This document shows positions 17,867-26,263 of a stretch of 64,000 nt of DNA, piece after piece. The stretch's first letter is position 1; each line of letters begins with the position of its first letter. Below the pieces are notes generated by a model. The model was not told the origin of the DNA, searched no databases, and was given only the letters and a program-made list of their open reading frames with translations. The translations under genes were made by a program, and so were the position numbers. The DNA is from JBFYTX01 sp963739515. GTDB taxonomy: Bacteria > Chloroflexota > Dehalococcoidia > Dehalococcoidales > RBG-16-60-22. The stretch is taken from the NCBI GenBank assembly GCA_963739515.1, contig CAVUAO010000003.1:744001-808000 (forward strand), in the 5' to 3' direction.

Positions 17867-19132
17867 TTATAACGCCTTTTCCACGAGTTCGACGATATCG
17901 TAAACTTTAAGGCTGCCGCCGCTGTCCTTGACGGCTTCCGTGAAGTTCTTCTCACACCAGGGACAGGCGCTGACAATGGCCTCGGCGCCGGTGGACACGG
18001 CTTCGTCTATCCTCTTTTGCGCGGTCCATTTATTGAAGTCCGGGTTGGACACGTTAACGCCGCCGCCGGCCCCGCAGCACCAGGAATATTCCCTGATACG
18101 TGTCATTTCCGTGAGTTTCACGCCGGGGATGCTCTTGAGGACATCGCGGGGTGGTTCATAGACGCCCCGGGTGCCCCGCCGGTACGGCTTAGGCGGGTCG
18201 AAAACAAACTTATCGCCCGGGATTTTTTTGCCTTCCCAGTGTATCCACGGCTCACCCAGCCGGCCGAGGTAGCACGGGTCGTGGTAAGTGACCGATAGGT
18301 TAACTCTTTTTTTCAGCTTCAGCTTGCCGGACTTTATCAGCTTAGCGATGTATTCCGAGACATGCAGCACTTCGAGGTCGCCCTTAAGGCCGAACCTGTC
18401 ATAAAGCACCTTGAAGGCCTGATAGCCGTCGGCACAGCCCGTCACCAACGTCTTAACGCCGGCTTTTTTAATCATCGCCATGTTCTTTTTGGCCTGTTTG
18501 AGGAAATCTTCCTGGTAGCCCATCTGGTAGGCGCGACCGCCGCAGCACGTCTCGGCGTCACCGGCGATGCCGAAATTGACGCCGGCTTTCTGTAATATCT
18601 TCGCGGTGGCTTTGGCCAGCTTCTGCATATCCTTATCGTAGCTGGTCAGGCAGCCGACGTGATAGAGGACGTCCACCTTTTCTTTCGTGGCGTCCTTGAT
18701 ATTCAGTCCCGCCGCCCAGTCGCCCCGCTTGCCTTTAATCGGCACCATCGAGCCGGTCTTGCGCATGAGGTTGATCACCTTATCAAGCTCAGGATTGGTC
18801 TTGCCGTCCTGGACGCACCTTATCCGGAACTCGTTGATGGGCTGGAGGACTTCCATGTCCATAGCGTAATTGCACGAGACGCCGCAGGCGCCGCACATCT
18901 GGCAGTTATAGACGATATGGAGGAGCCGGTCCGTATAGTTCATGCCGTTTTTCAGCATCGCCGACCCGATATTAACCCGGCCGCCGCCCGAATAGGAATG
19001 GTAATTAAATCTCGCGATGCTGGGGCAGGCGTAGGAAAATTCGGACCCTTTCACCTTTTGCATGGGGATGAATTTGCAGGCCGAACACCGGCAGCACATT
19101 GCCATATCGCCTCGGTAATCTTCTAATGCCAT
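17867..19132 (-). CDS. CCG-domain iron-sulfur oxidoreductase (GlcF/HdrD-like)
   Basis: A 421-residue electron-transfer protein. Two 4Fe-4S sites lie in the N-terminus (MCCRCSACKF with a later CP; then CQMCGACGVSCNY). Two cysteine-rich CCG domains follow (GCLTSY...CCGGRAYQMG and DPCYLGRLGEP...WCCGAGGGV). This is the domain order of the glycolate oxidase Fe-S subunit and of heterodisulfide reductase subunit D. It lies between two FAD-linked oxidases, 11 bases from one, so it very likely relays their electrons to a membrane or soluble acceptor. A strong GGAGGG precedes the ATG at 19132. Confidence 0.85.
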   Translation of the reverse strand: MALEDYRGDMAMCCRCSACKFIPMQKVKGSEFSYACPSIARFNYHSYSGGGRVNIGSAMLKNGMNYTDRLLHIVYNCQMCGACGVSCNYAMDMEVLQPINEFRIRCVQDGKTNPELDKVINLMRKTGSMVPIKGKRGDWAAGLNIKDATKEKVDVLYHVGCLTSYDKDMQKLAKATAKILQKAGVNFGIAGDAETCCGGRAYQMGYQEDFLKQAKKNMAMIKKAGVKTLVTGCADGYQAFKVLYDRFGLKGDLEVLHVSEYIAKLIKSGKLKLKKRVNLSVTYHDPCYLGRLGEPWIHWEGKKIPGDKFVFDPPKPYRRGTRGVYEPPRDVLKSIPGVKLTEMTRIREYSWCCGAGGGVNVSNPDFNKWTAQKRIDEAVSTGAEAIVSACPWCEKNFTEAVKDSGGSLKVYDIVELVEKAL

Positions 19133-19176
19133 CTTCGCTCCCTCCTGACGAGTATTTAGTAACTAAATGCCGGTAA

Positions 19177-20643
19177 CTAGAACCCCACCTTCCCCGGGTT
19201 CATGATATAGTTGGGGTCGAAAATTTTCTTGAGCTTATTTAAGACTGCAATGGAGGCCGCGTCGCGGTTAATGATGATTCCGGCGTTTTCGCCGTAAGGC
19301 CGCGAGAAAAACCCACCGCAGGCCATTAAAGCTTTGACGGCGGCAGCGGATAACCCTTTCACTCGATTCATCTCGCCGGCGTTGGCGGGGTCGTAAAAGA
19401 GGTTGAACTCGCAATGAACGCCGGTCCCCTGCACGATGGGCTGGATGTAAACGCCCATGTCCGGGGTGGGATAGCCGGCTTTTTCCGCCGCGCCGTTCAT
19501 AACTACGATTTGCCCTTCGAGCTTATCGTTGATGGTCAGGAAGAACACGTCCTCGCAGGCGCCTTTAGAGCGGAGCTTCCAGTACGGCTCGGCGGAAGGC
19601 TGCTGCACCGTTTTCAGTATTTCGTTCGAGGAAATACCGCCTAAAGCCTTGACGGCTTCCACGCCCAGTCGCTGGGTAATATCGGTAATGCCTTTAATGT
19701 GAGAACTGACCCTCTCCTCCGGGAAATACTCATAGCCGGCGACGGTATAGAAGAGTATCCAAGGGGGCAGCGCGTCTTTAAGGTTCTGGTAGTCTTTAGG
19801 CCATTTCTTCGTAAAGATGGCCGCCAGGTTGGTGTTATTGAGGATAAAGCACTCGTTGGCCATCCTCAGCCTTACCAGCCAGGCAGCGAGGTCCATCAGC
19901 GGGGCGAGGCTGGCGGAACCGACCACGAAAGGCTCTTCAAGGGAGGGCAGGATTTCACAGCGCATGGATGCCCAGGTGACGATGCCCAGCGTGCCCTGGG
20001 AACCCTGGATAAGCCGGTGCCAGGAAGCCACGCCGGGCCCGTAGGGCGCTTTTTGCACGCCCCCCACCGCCCACTGCTCCTTGACGGTGCCCGGTCCGGC
20101 GGCCTGCCCGGTCCGGAACTCGTCGCCGGTCCCGAAGATGACCTCGACACAGGCAAGGGGGTCGGAGATGTCCCACTGGTACTTGGGCATGACGACCGGC
20201 TCTCTCTCCAGCAGGCTGCCGACGACGGTCTTCGAGCTTCGCGGCAGCAGCGGCAGGTTGAGTCGGAGCCCCTCCTTTTCCGCCGCGGCGATAAGCTCGC
20301 CGAAGGTCACCCCCGGCTCGACCATGGCGACCCGCCGCGCGCGGTCGACGAAGATGATTTTTTTCATTTTACTCAGGTCGACGATAACCGCCCCGCCGAT
20401 GCTGGGGACGGTATCGCCCCGGAAATGCGGAGGGCCGGAGCTTACCGGCACGAGCGGCGTCAGCGTCTCGTTAGCCAGTTTCACAATCTGCTGCACGTCG
20501 CCGGCGTTTTTCGGCTTGACGACGCACACCGGTCTGACCGGGTTAACGAAGCTCATATCTCTGGCATATTCGTCCAGCGCCGCCGGTTCGTAGCTGACGT
20601 TACGGGCCCCGACCACCTTTACCAGCTTCTCTTTTGCAATCAT
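19177..20643 (-). CDS. FAD-linked oxidase (FAD-binding type 4), copy B
   Basis: A flavoprotein of 488 residues, paralogous to the product of 16380. The FAD domain includes RPVCVVKPKNAGDVQQIV, GGAVIVDLSKMKKI and QGSQGTLGIVTWASM; the C-terminus FDPNYIMNPGKVGF is the classic GlcD/VAO ending, which copy A lacks. Start chosen at ATG 20643 because AAAGGGGG precedes it; the upstream 15 codons have no family match. It is the first gene of the minus-strand oxidase/cupin operon, divergent from the enolase-superfamily gene at 20875. The 230-base gap holds the two promoters; I see no obvious operator. Confidence 0.84.
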   Translation of the reverse strand: MIAKEKLVKVVGARNVSYEPAALDEYARDMSFVNPVRPVCVVKPKNAGDVQQIVKLANETLTPLVPVSSGPPHFRGDTVPSIGGAVIVDLSKMKKIIFVDRARRVAMVEPGVTFGELIAAAEKEGLRLNLPLLPRSSKTVVGSLLEREPVVMPKYQWDISDPLACVEVIFGTGDEFRTGQAAGPGTVKEQWAVGGVQKAPYGPGVASWHRLIQGSQGTLGIVTWASMRCEILPSLEEPFVVGSASLAPLMDLAAWLVRLRMANECFILNNTNLAAIFTKKWPKDYQNLKDALPPWILFYTVAGYEYFPEERVSSHIKGITDITQRLGVEAVKALGGISSNEILKTVQQPSAEPYWKLRSKGACEDVFFLTINDKLEGQIVVMNGAAEKAGYPTPDMGVYIQPIVQGTGVHCEFNLFYDPANAGEMNRVKGLSAAAVKALMACGGFFSRPYGENAGIIINRDAASIAVLNKLKKIFDPNYIMNPGKVGF

Positions 20644-20874
20644 CGTTGCCCCCTTTCGCGGGATGGATAGTCCTATCTTAAAAGACACACCTGTATTCGG
20701 ACTCAGGTTATATGAAAACGAGGGTATTCCGTCAACCCCGAGATTTTATCTTACCAGATACTAATCTACCGGTAAGTACCCTGTCAAATAGTGATAAGAC
20801 GGTCGGTTTGACTTATGAAGGCGTAAAGTGCTATACAGGAATAGCGTCCTTGCGTATCATTTTGGAGGAAAAAC

Positions 20875-22047
20875 ATGAAAATCACGAAGATCGAATGTAT
20901 ACCGGTCTCCATGCCATTCCGCAAACCTATCGTCATGTCCGGCGGTCCGGCTAAATGCGCCGACGCCGTCGTCCTGAAAATCCATACCGACGCCGGCGTC
21001 ACAGGCGTGGCCGAGTCCGGCGATACCTCGCTGTGGTACATGGGGGAGAGCCAGGATTCCATTATCTCGAATATCGCCAACATCTTCGGGCCGCAGATAC
21101 TCCTGGGCGAAAACCCCTTTAATATCGAGACCATCGTGGCCAGGATGGACAAAGCCGCCCGCGCCAATAACCAGTCGAAAGCAGTGGTCGACTATGCCCT
21201 CCACGACCTCATGGGCAAGGCGCTGGGCGTGCCCGTTTACCAGCTCCTGGGCGGCCTCGCCAATGAAAAAATCGCGCTGGCTTTCGTGATGTCCTCGGGG
21301 ACGGCGGCGGAGGTGGGGGCGGAAGCTAAAGCCCTGGTCAAGGCCGGATTCAAAGGGCTCAAGCTGAAAGTGGGCGCCCGCGCGCCCGAGGAGGACGTCG
21401 AGCTCATCGGCGCGCTGCGGGTAGCGGTGGGCAACAAGATAAAGATAATGATTGACGCCAACGGGGGCTGGGTCTATCACCAGGCGCTTTACGTCCTGAA
21501 AAAAGCGGCGAAATACGATATCTATGTCGCCGAGCAGCCCGTGCCGTGGTGGGACATCGACGGACTGGCGCGACTCCGCCGCAAGGTGGACGTGCCGGTC
21601 TTCCCCGACGAGTCCGCCGCCGAGCTCAGTCACGTTCTCCAGATAATCGAGAAAGAAGCCGCCGACGGGCTTTTCCTCAAGATACCTAAAGCCGGCGGCA
21701 TACTGAAGGCGCAGAAATGGGTCGCCATAGCACAGGCAGCCAACCTGCCGGTCATGTGCGGCTGCATGATAAACTCCGGACTCGGCGCCGCCGTCGAAGC
21801 GCATTTCCTGGCGGCTACGGCGTGGATGGGAAAAATCGAACAGGAAGCCATCGGGCCGCTGAATCTTTATAACATCCCGGACACGGTCAGCCAGCCGCTG
21901 AAAAACGACCTCGCGGTAAAAGTCCCGCGCTACGAAAACGGCTTCCTCTATCCGCCCGACGGGCCGGGACTGGGGGTGGAACTCAACGAGGCGGCCGTGA
22001 AAAAGCTGGCCACGCCCGGCAAAAAACCGGTGGTAATCGGGAAATGA
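20875..22047 (+). CDS. mandelate racemase / muconate lactonizing enzyme family protein
   Basis: Enolase-superfamily enzyme of 390 residues, MLE subgroup. The general-base pair KxK is visible in GLKLKVGAR. The metal ligands are Asp of IDANGGW, Glu of AEQPVP and Asp of FPDESA, followed by a second basic Lys (LKIPKAGG). These enzymes abstract the alpha-proton of a carboxylate, giving racemisation, cycloisomerisation or dehydration. GGAGG lies 7 bases before the ATG. Thirteen bases separate it from the MmgE/PrpD gene, so the two form an operon likely to process a hydroxy- or cyclic acid. Confidence 0.87.
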   Translation: MKITKIECIPVSMPFRKPIVMSGGPAKCADAVVLKIHTDAGVTGVAESGDTSLWYMGESQDSIISNIANIFGPQILLGENPFNIETIVARMDKAARANNQSKAVVDYALHDLMGKALGVPVYQLLGGLANEKIALAFVMSSGTAAEVGAEAKALVKAGFKGLKLKVGARAPEEDVELIGALRVAVGNKIKIMIDANGGWVYHQALYVLKKAAKYDIYVAEQPVPWWDIDGLARLRRKVDVPVFPDESAAELSHVLQIIEKEAADGLFLKIPKAGGILKAQKWVAIAQAANLPVMCGCMINSGLGAAVEAHFLAATAWMGKIEQEAIGPLNLYNIPDTVSQPLKNDLAVKVPRYENGFLYPPDGPGLGVELNEAAVKKLATPGKKPVVIGK

Positions 22048-22060
22048 GGGGAGGTCGACG

Positions 22061-23440
22061 ATGAGCGACACGGCGATAGAAAGACTTATTCAAAACGCGC
22101 TGGAAACACGCTTTGAAAATATCGATAAAGATGCCCTGGAAACCACGAAATACCGTATCATCGATACGCTGGGCTGCCTGATCGGTGGCGCTACCGATAC
22201 GGGAAACCCGGAACTCCTGAAACTCATTCGAGAAAACGACGGTAAAAAAGAGGCGACCATACTCGTGCACGGCGGCAAAGCGCCGGCGGCTGACACCGCC
22301 TTGATTAATTGTATCATGGCGCGCTCCTTCGACTTCGGGCCGGTGAGTCCGCTGGTGGACGGCGTAAGCTGCCCGGGACATATCAGCGAGACGACGGTCC
22401 CGGCCGCGCTCACCCTCGCCGAAATGGCCAACGCCAGCGGCCAGGAGTTCATTGCCGCGCTGCTCGTCGGGGACGACATCGCGGCACGCTTACTCGCGGC
22501 CTCCGGCTTCGGGTTTTCGCTGGGATGGGACGGGGTGGGGACGGTCAACACCTTCGGCGTCACCGCTATGGCGGGTCGACTCCTCGGTTTAAACAAATTA
22601 CAGCTTCGAAATGCCTTCGGCATCGCTCTCAATCAAATCGGCACTACCTTCCAGTCGTTCTGGGACGGCACCACCGCCTTCAAACTGCCGCAGGGGCTGG
22701 CCGCGCGGGGCGGAATAACGTCGGCGCAACTGGCTAAAGCCGGCTGGACCGGACCGGAAGATGCTTTGTTCGGTAAGTTCGGTTATTACCAGATGTTTAC
22801 CGATGGCGCCCATAAACCGCAGGCGCTGACCGATAACCTCGGGGAGATTTACTATTATGACGGCACAATAAAGCCCTATCCCTGCTGCCGCATCCCGCAC
22901 GCCGCTATCGACGGCGCCCTGGCTTTATTAAAGAAAGGCAATTTCAAAGCCGACGATATTATCTCGGTCAATCTGGATATCGCGCCGGGGGGCATCGAAC
23001 ACGTTGTCGGGCACCCGTTTAAGATTGGGGCTTTCCCTCACGGCAACGCGGCCTTCAGCTACGAGTACGTGGTGGCGACGGCGTTCCTATTCGGCGGCGT
23101 CAAGCCGGAGCATTTTACGGAGAAAGCGATACGGAATCCGCAAATCCCGGAGTTCATCAAGAAAATAAAGCTGACGGCGGTCAATGACGTCGAGTTTGAA
23201 AAAGCGAGGATAACGGTAACGCTTAAAGACGGGCGGAAACTGACGGAGACCGTCACTAAAGTCAAGGGCGACCCGCAAAACAACCCCATGACTCACGAGG
23301 ATATTATCGCCAAGTTCCGGGTAAACGTGGATTTTACGCAGAAGATAAGCCGCCAGAAAGCCCAAGAGCTTTTAGATAAGCTGCTGAACCTGGAAAAGCT
23401 GGACAGCGTCAGGAAGCTGATACCGCTGCTGGTCGCCTGA
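22061..23440 (+). CDS. MmgE/PrpD family protein
   Basis: A 459-residue member of the family that includes 2-methylcitrate dehydratase PrpD and cis-aconitate decarboxylase. Supporting segments are the N-terminal helix bundle start (KYRIIDTLGCLIGG), the active-site type motif PYPCCRIPHAAIDGAL, and the C-terminal small domain with DGRKLTETV and NPMTHEDIIAKF. Family reactions are dehydrations or decarboxylations of polycarboxylates; which one applies is unknown. It follows the enolase-superfamily gene and ends back-to-back with the VOC gene on the other strand. Confidence 0.86.
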   Translation: MSDTAIERLIQNALETRFENIDKDALETTKYRIIDTLGCLIGGATDTGNPELLKLIRENDGKKEATILVHGGKAPAADTALINCIMARSFDFGPVSPLVDGVSCPGHISETTVPAALTLAEMANASGQEFIAALLVGDDIAARLLAASGFGFSLGWDGVGTVNTFGVTAMAGRLLGLNKLQLRNAFGIALNQIGTTFQSFWDGTTAFKLPQGLAARGGITSAQLAKAGWTGPEDALFGKFGYYQMFTDGAHKPQALTDNLGEIYYYDGTIKPYPCCRIPHAAIDGALALLKKGNFKADDIISVNLDIAPGGIEHVVGHPFKIGAFPHGNAAFSYEYVVATAFLFGGVKPEHFTEKAIRNPQIPEFIKKIKLTAVNDVEFEKARITVTLKDGRKLTETVTKVKGDPQNNPMTHEDIIAKFRVNVDFTQKISRQKAQELLDKLLNLEKLDSVRKLIPLLVA

Positions 23441-23836
23441 TTACTTGCCTCTTTGCACCAGCTCGATGAGGACGTTCTCGGCGGCGGAGGGGTGGATAAA
23501 GGCTATCTTGGCGTCGGGCATTATCATAGGCTCTTCGTTCTGGAGCTTTCTGCCTTGAGCTTTCAGATTCTTCATTTCTTTGACGATATCGTCGGTGACA
23601 TAGGAAATATGGTGCAGGCCGCCGCCCGTTTTTTCCAGGAACTTGCCAAAGCTATTGTCGGCATTCAAAGGCTGGAAAAATTCCATATTTATATCGCCCA
23701 GGGACGCAAACAGGGAAACGAACCCCGGTCCCTCCCTTTTTTCCCCAATCTTAAAGCCGAACATTTCAGCGTAGGCTTTCGCCGCCTTATCGATGTCCTT
23801 GACGACGACGGCAATATGGTCGAGTTTCTTTAACAT
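23441..23836 (-). CDS. VOC family protein, methylmalonyl-CoA epimerase-like
   Basis: A 131-residue glyoxalase-fold protein. The four metal-ligand positions of methylmalonyl-CoA epimerase are recognisable: His in LDHIAVVVKD, Gln in EFFQPL, His in LHHISYVTDD, and Glu in VLIELVQ. Length is normal. The family epimerises (R)/(S)-methylmalonyl-CoA or acts on related CoA esters, which would suit the CoA-linked genes that follow. GGAG precedes the ATG at 23836. Confidence 0.78.
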   Translation of the reverse strand: MLKKLDHIAVVVKDIDKAAKAYAEMFGFKIGEKREGPGFVSLFASLGDINMEFFQPLNADNSFGKFLEKTGGGLHHISYVTDDIVKEMKNLKAQGRKLQNEEPMIMPDAKIAFIHPSAAENVLIELVQRGK

Positions 23837-23875
23837 TTTAATCTCCTGTACATATTTAATATTTTTCTGAGGTGA

Positions 23876-23957
23876 CCTACCCCCTTTGTCCCCCTCCCTT
23901 CGAATTAAGGGAGGGGGAATTGAGGGAAGAGGGGCTTCACCCCTCTTAGACGCCCCT
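23876..23957. repeat. copy of the intergenic C/G-tract repeat
   Basis: It contains the stem CCCCCTCCCTT / AAGGGAGGGGG and then the hairpin AAGAGGGG-CTTCA-CCCTCTT followed by AGACGCCCC. It is the same module as the copies at 12277 and 36668, and lies between the VOC gene and the SDR gene, both on the minus strand. Confidence 0.7.
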
Positions 23958-23971
23958 ATTTAATTATTGTT

Positions 23972-24910
23972 TTAGAACGGGAAAATCGCTGGTAAATCGT
24001 GCTCTTTATTTTTCGCTAAAGTTGACGGCATGGTCTCGGCGAGCTCTTCCGGCGTCCAGCGGCCGTCCTTCCAGAGCACCTGCTCTAAAGGAGGAGGGTC
24101 GACATAGATGCCGATGTGTCCGTGCCATACCTCGAAGACGCAGCCGTTAATGTTATGGGCTTTTTCCGAGGCTAAATAGACCACCAGATTAGCGACGTCT
24201 TCCGGCTGGTTGAGCTCCAGCATCTGCTGGAGTCGGCGTTCGGCGAGCTCAGCGCCCCACATCTTGGTCCACGCCTCGCGGAGTCCTTTGCCTTCGACCA
24301 TCTCGATAAAGCCGCGCGTACCGGCGACGGGCCGGATAACGTTACAGGTGACGCCGTAACGCTGCATGTCCCGCGCCACCGTGCGCGTCAGCCCTACGAT
24401 GCCCTCCTTGGCGGCGCTGTAGTTGGCCTGCCCCATGTTGCCTAAACCGGCGTGGGAGGAGGTGCCGATGATGCGACCGTAGTTCTGCTGGCGCATCACC
24501 CGGCAGGCCGCCCGCGTGCAGTAGAAAGTCCCGCTCAGGTTCACCTGAAGCACCGAATTCCACTCCTCATCGGAAGTGTTGTAAATCATGCGGTCGCGGT
24601 TAAAACCGGCGTTATTGACCAGCACGTCGACGCGGCCGAAGCTAGCGACGGCCGTCTGGATAATGCTTTCAGCGCCTTCAACGGTGGCCACGCTGGCATA
24701 GCTGGGGACGGCTTTGCCGCCGGCCTGCTTGATCTCGGCGACGACCTCATCGGCGGGGCCTTTCGATACCCCGCTGCCGTCGGTAGCGGCGCCCAGGTCG
24801 TTGACGACCACTTGCGCGCCCTGAGCGGCCAGTCCGATAGCCTCCGCCCTGCCCAGCCCTTTGCCGGCACCCGTGACCACCGCCACCCTGCCCTTCAATA
24901 GCTCACCCAT
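23972..24910 (-). CDS. short-chain dehydrogenase, MFE-2 / 3-hydroxyacyl-CoA type
   Basis: A 312-residue SDR with cofactor motif TGAGKGLGRAEAIGL and the insertion VVNDLGAATDGSG typical of the dehydrogenase part of peroxisomal-type multifunctional enzyme 2. Catalytic residues are visible as Ser in GTSSHAG and YxxxK in YSAAK. Likely reaction: NAD-dependent oxidation of a 3-hydroxyacyl-CoA. Start at ATG 24910 after GGGAGG; the longer frame upstream is A+T-rich intergenic DNA. It is in line with the CoA-transferase, thiolase and HMG-synthase-like genes. Confidence 0.84.
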   Translation of the reverse strand: MGELLKGRVAVVTGAGKGLGRAEAIGLAAQGAQVVVNDLGAATDGSGVSKGPADEVVAEIKQAGGKAVPSYASVATVEGAESIIQTAVASFGRVDVLVNNAGFNRDRMIYNTSDEEWNSVLQVNLSGTFYCTRAACRVMRQQNYGRIIGTSSHAGLGNMGQANYSAAKEGIVGLTRTVARDMQRYGVTCNVIRPVAGTRGFIEMVEGKGLREAWTKMWGAELAERRLQQMLELNQPEDVANLVVYLASEKAHNINGCVFEVWHGHIGIYVDPPPLEQVLWKDGRWTPEELAETMPSTLAKNKEHDLPAIFPF

Positions 24911-24925
24911 ATAACCTCCCGGGTT

Positions 24926-25019
24926 AATACTACAAATACTACCAATAAGTACCAATACTACCAATAATCTAAATATTGAAATATTTGCAGTATTGGACAT
25001 TTGTAGTATTGGTAGTATT
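24926..25019. repeat. interlocking inverted repeats between CoA-transferase and SDR genes
   Basis: AATACTACAAAT (24926-24937) is the exact inverse of 24999-25010, and AATACTACCAAT (24954-24965) is the exact inverse of 25008-25019. The right arms overlap, so the two stems are mutually exclusive. The sequence is strongly A+T-rich. It could be an attenuator or terminator between the two minus-strand genes, or a small mobile-repeat remnant. Confidence 0.6.
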
Positions 25020-25023
25020 TTAC

Positions 25024-26238
25024 TCACGCTATTACGTTCTTTTCTTTCAAAGCGCTTATCTCGTCCCAGGTCATGCCGAGGGTCTCCGTGAGGACTTCTT
25101 CCGTGTGCTGGCTGAACTCCGGGGCGGTGCGACGGATGGTCGTCGGGGTCTTGCTGAACTGCCACGGTGGCATGATGACCTTGAGCTTTCTCCCCGCCGG
25201 GTGGTCGATTTCTCTAAAGTAGGTGTCCGCCCAGGGGGTGGGGTCGGTGGCGACCTCTCCCGGGGTTTTCACCACCGTCCAGATAATATTTTCTTTCGCC
25301 AATCTTTCCGCCCATTCCTTTTGGGTTTTAGACTTAAAAACTTTATCCAGAATAACGATAAGCTCTTTATTGTTCTGCATGCGCTTTTCATGAGTGGAAA
25401 AACGGGGGTCGTTCTCGAGCTTGCCCAGCTCCAGTGCCTTGCAGATGCCCGTCCAGTAGCGGTCGCCCTGGATGCAGGCGAGCTGAATCCAGCGTCCGTC
25501 CGAGCATTCGTAGCTGTTAAAGATGGGGTTGCTCTGGTTGGTGCGGGAAATGCGACCGTACTCCAGGCCGGTGGCTAGAACGGAAGAGAGGACGATCCCC
25601 ATCGACCATATCCCCCCGCCCACTAATGAAACGCAGACCTCCTGCCCTTCGCCGGTGCGCTCGCGGTGGAAAAGCGCCATCATGATGGCGCAGGCGGCGA
25701 ACATGCCGGTGGTGTTGTCCCCGAAGCCCGGCACCTGGAAGGGCAAAGACGTGCCCGGCTCGCCCAGCGACGCCATGACGCCGCTGCGTGCCCAGTAGCC
25801 GACGAAGTCGTAGGCGCCGGTGTCCTTTTCCGGTCCATGCAAACCGTAGCCGCTGAGATGAGTGTAAATTATTTTGGGGTTAATTCTAGAAATATCTTTA
25901 TATTCCAGCTTCAAGTCCACCAAAGCGTGGGGTCGGAAATTGCATACGAAGACGTCCGATTTCTCGACGAGTTTATAGAGGATTTCCCGTCCCTCTTTTT
26001 TCTTAAGGTCGAGGGTGATGCCCTTTTTATTGAGGTTGTAAAACTCGAGGACGTAGTTGATATCGTAAATGGGGACGTTACCACTGATTTTCAGGATGCC
26101 GCGGGTCTGGTCGCCGCCTTCCGTGCGTTCCACTTTAATGACCTCGGCGCCCATGTCCGCCAGGATGCGGCAAGTTACCGGGGCCAGGCCGGCTTCGGAA
26201 ACATCGAGAACACGGATTCCTTCAAGGGCCATTTTCAT
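25024..26238 (-). CDS. type III (CaiB/BaiF) CoA-transferase
   Basis: A 404-residue family III CoA-transferase. The N-terminal GIRVLDVSEAGLAPVTCRILADMGAEVIKVE and the catalytic-Asp segment DTGAYDFVGYWARSG (Asp of AYD) are typical. It transfers CoA between carboxylic acids by a covalent aspartyl intermediate. AGGAGG lies 7 bases before the ATG at 26238. It lies in a row with thiolase, SDR and the HMG-synthase-like gene, suggesting activation of an acid for beta-oxidation-like cleavage. A second family member is at 59711. Confidence 0.88.
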   Translation of the reverse strand: MKMALEGIRVLDVSEAGLAPVTCRILADMGAEVIKVERTEGGDQTRGILKISGNVPIYDINYVLEFYNLNKKGITLDLKKKEGREILYKLVEKSDVFVCNFRPHALVDLKLEYKDISRINPKIIYTHLSGYGLHGPEKDTGAYDFVGYWARSGVMASLGEPGTSLPFQVPGFGDNTTGMFAACAIMMALFHRERTGEGQEVCVSLVGGGIWSMGIVLSSVLATGLEYGRISRTNQSNPIFNSYECSDGRWIQLACIQGDRYWTGICKALELGKLENDPRFSTHEKRMQNNKELIVILDKVFKSKTQKEWAERLAKENIIWTVVKTPGEVATDPTPWADTYFREIDHPAGRKLKVIMPPWQFSKTPTTIRRTAPEFSQHTEEVLTETLGMTWDEISALKEKNVIA

Positions 26239-26263
26239 AGCAGAACCTCCTGGTTTTTGGAGT

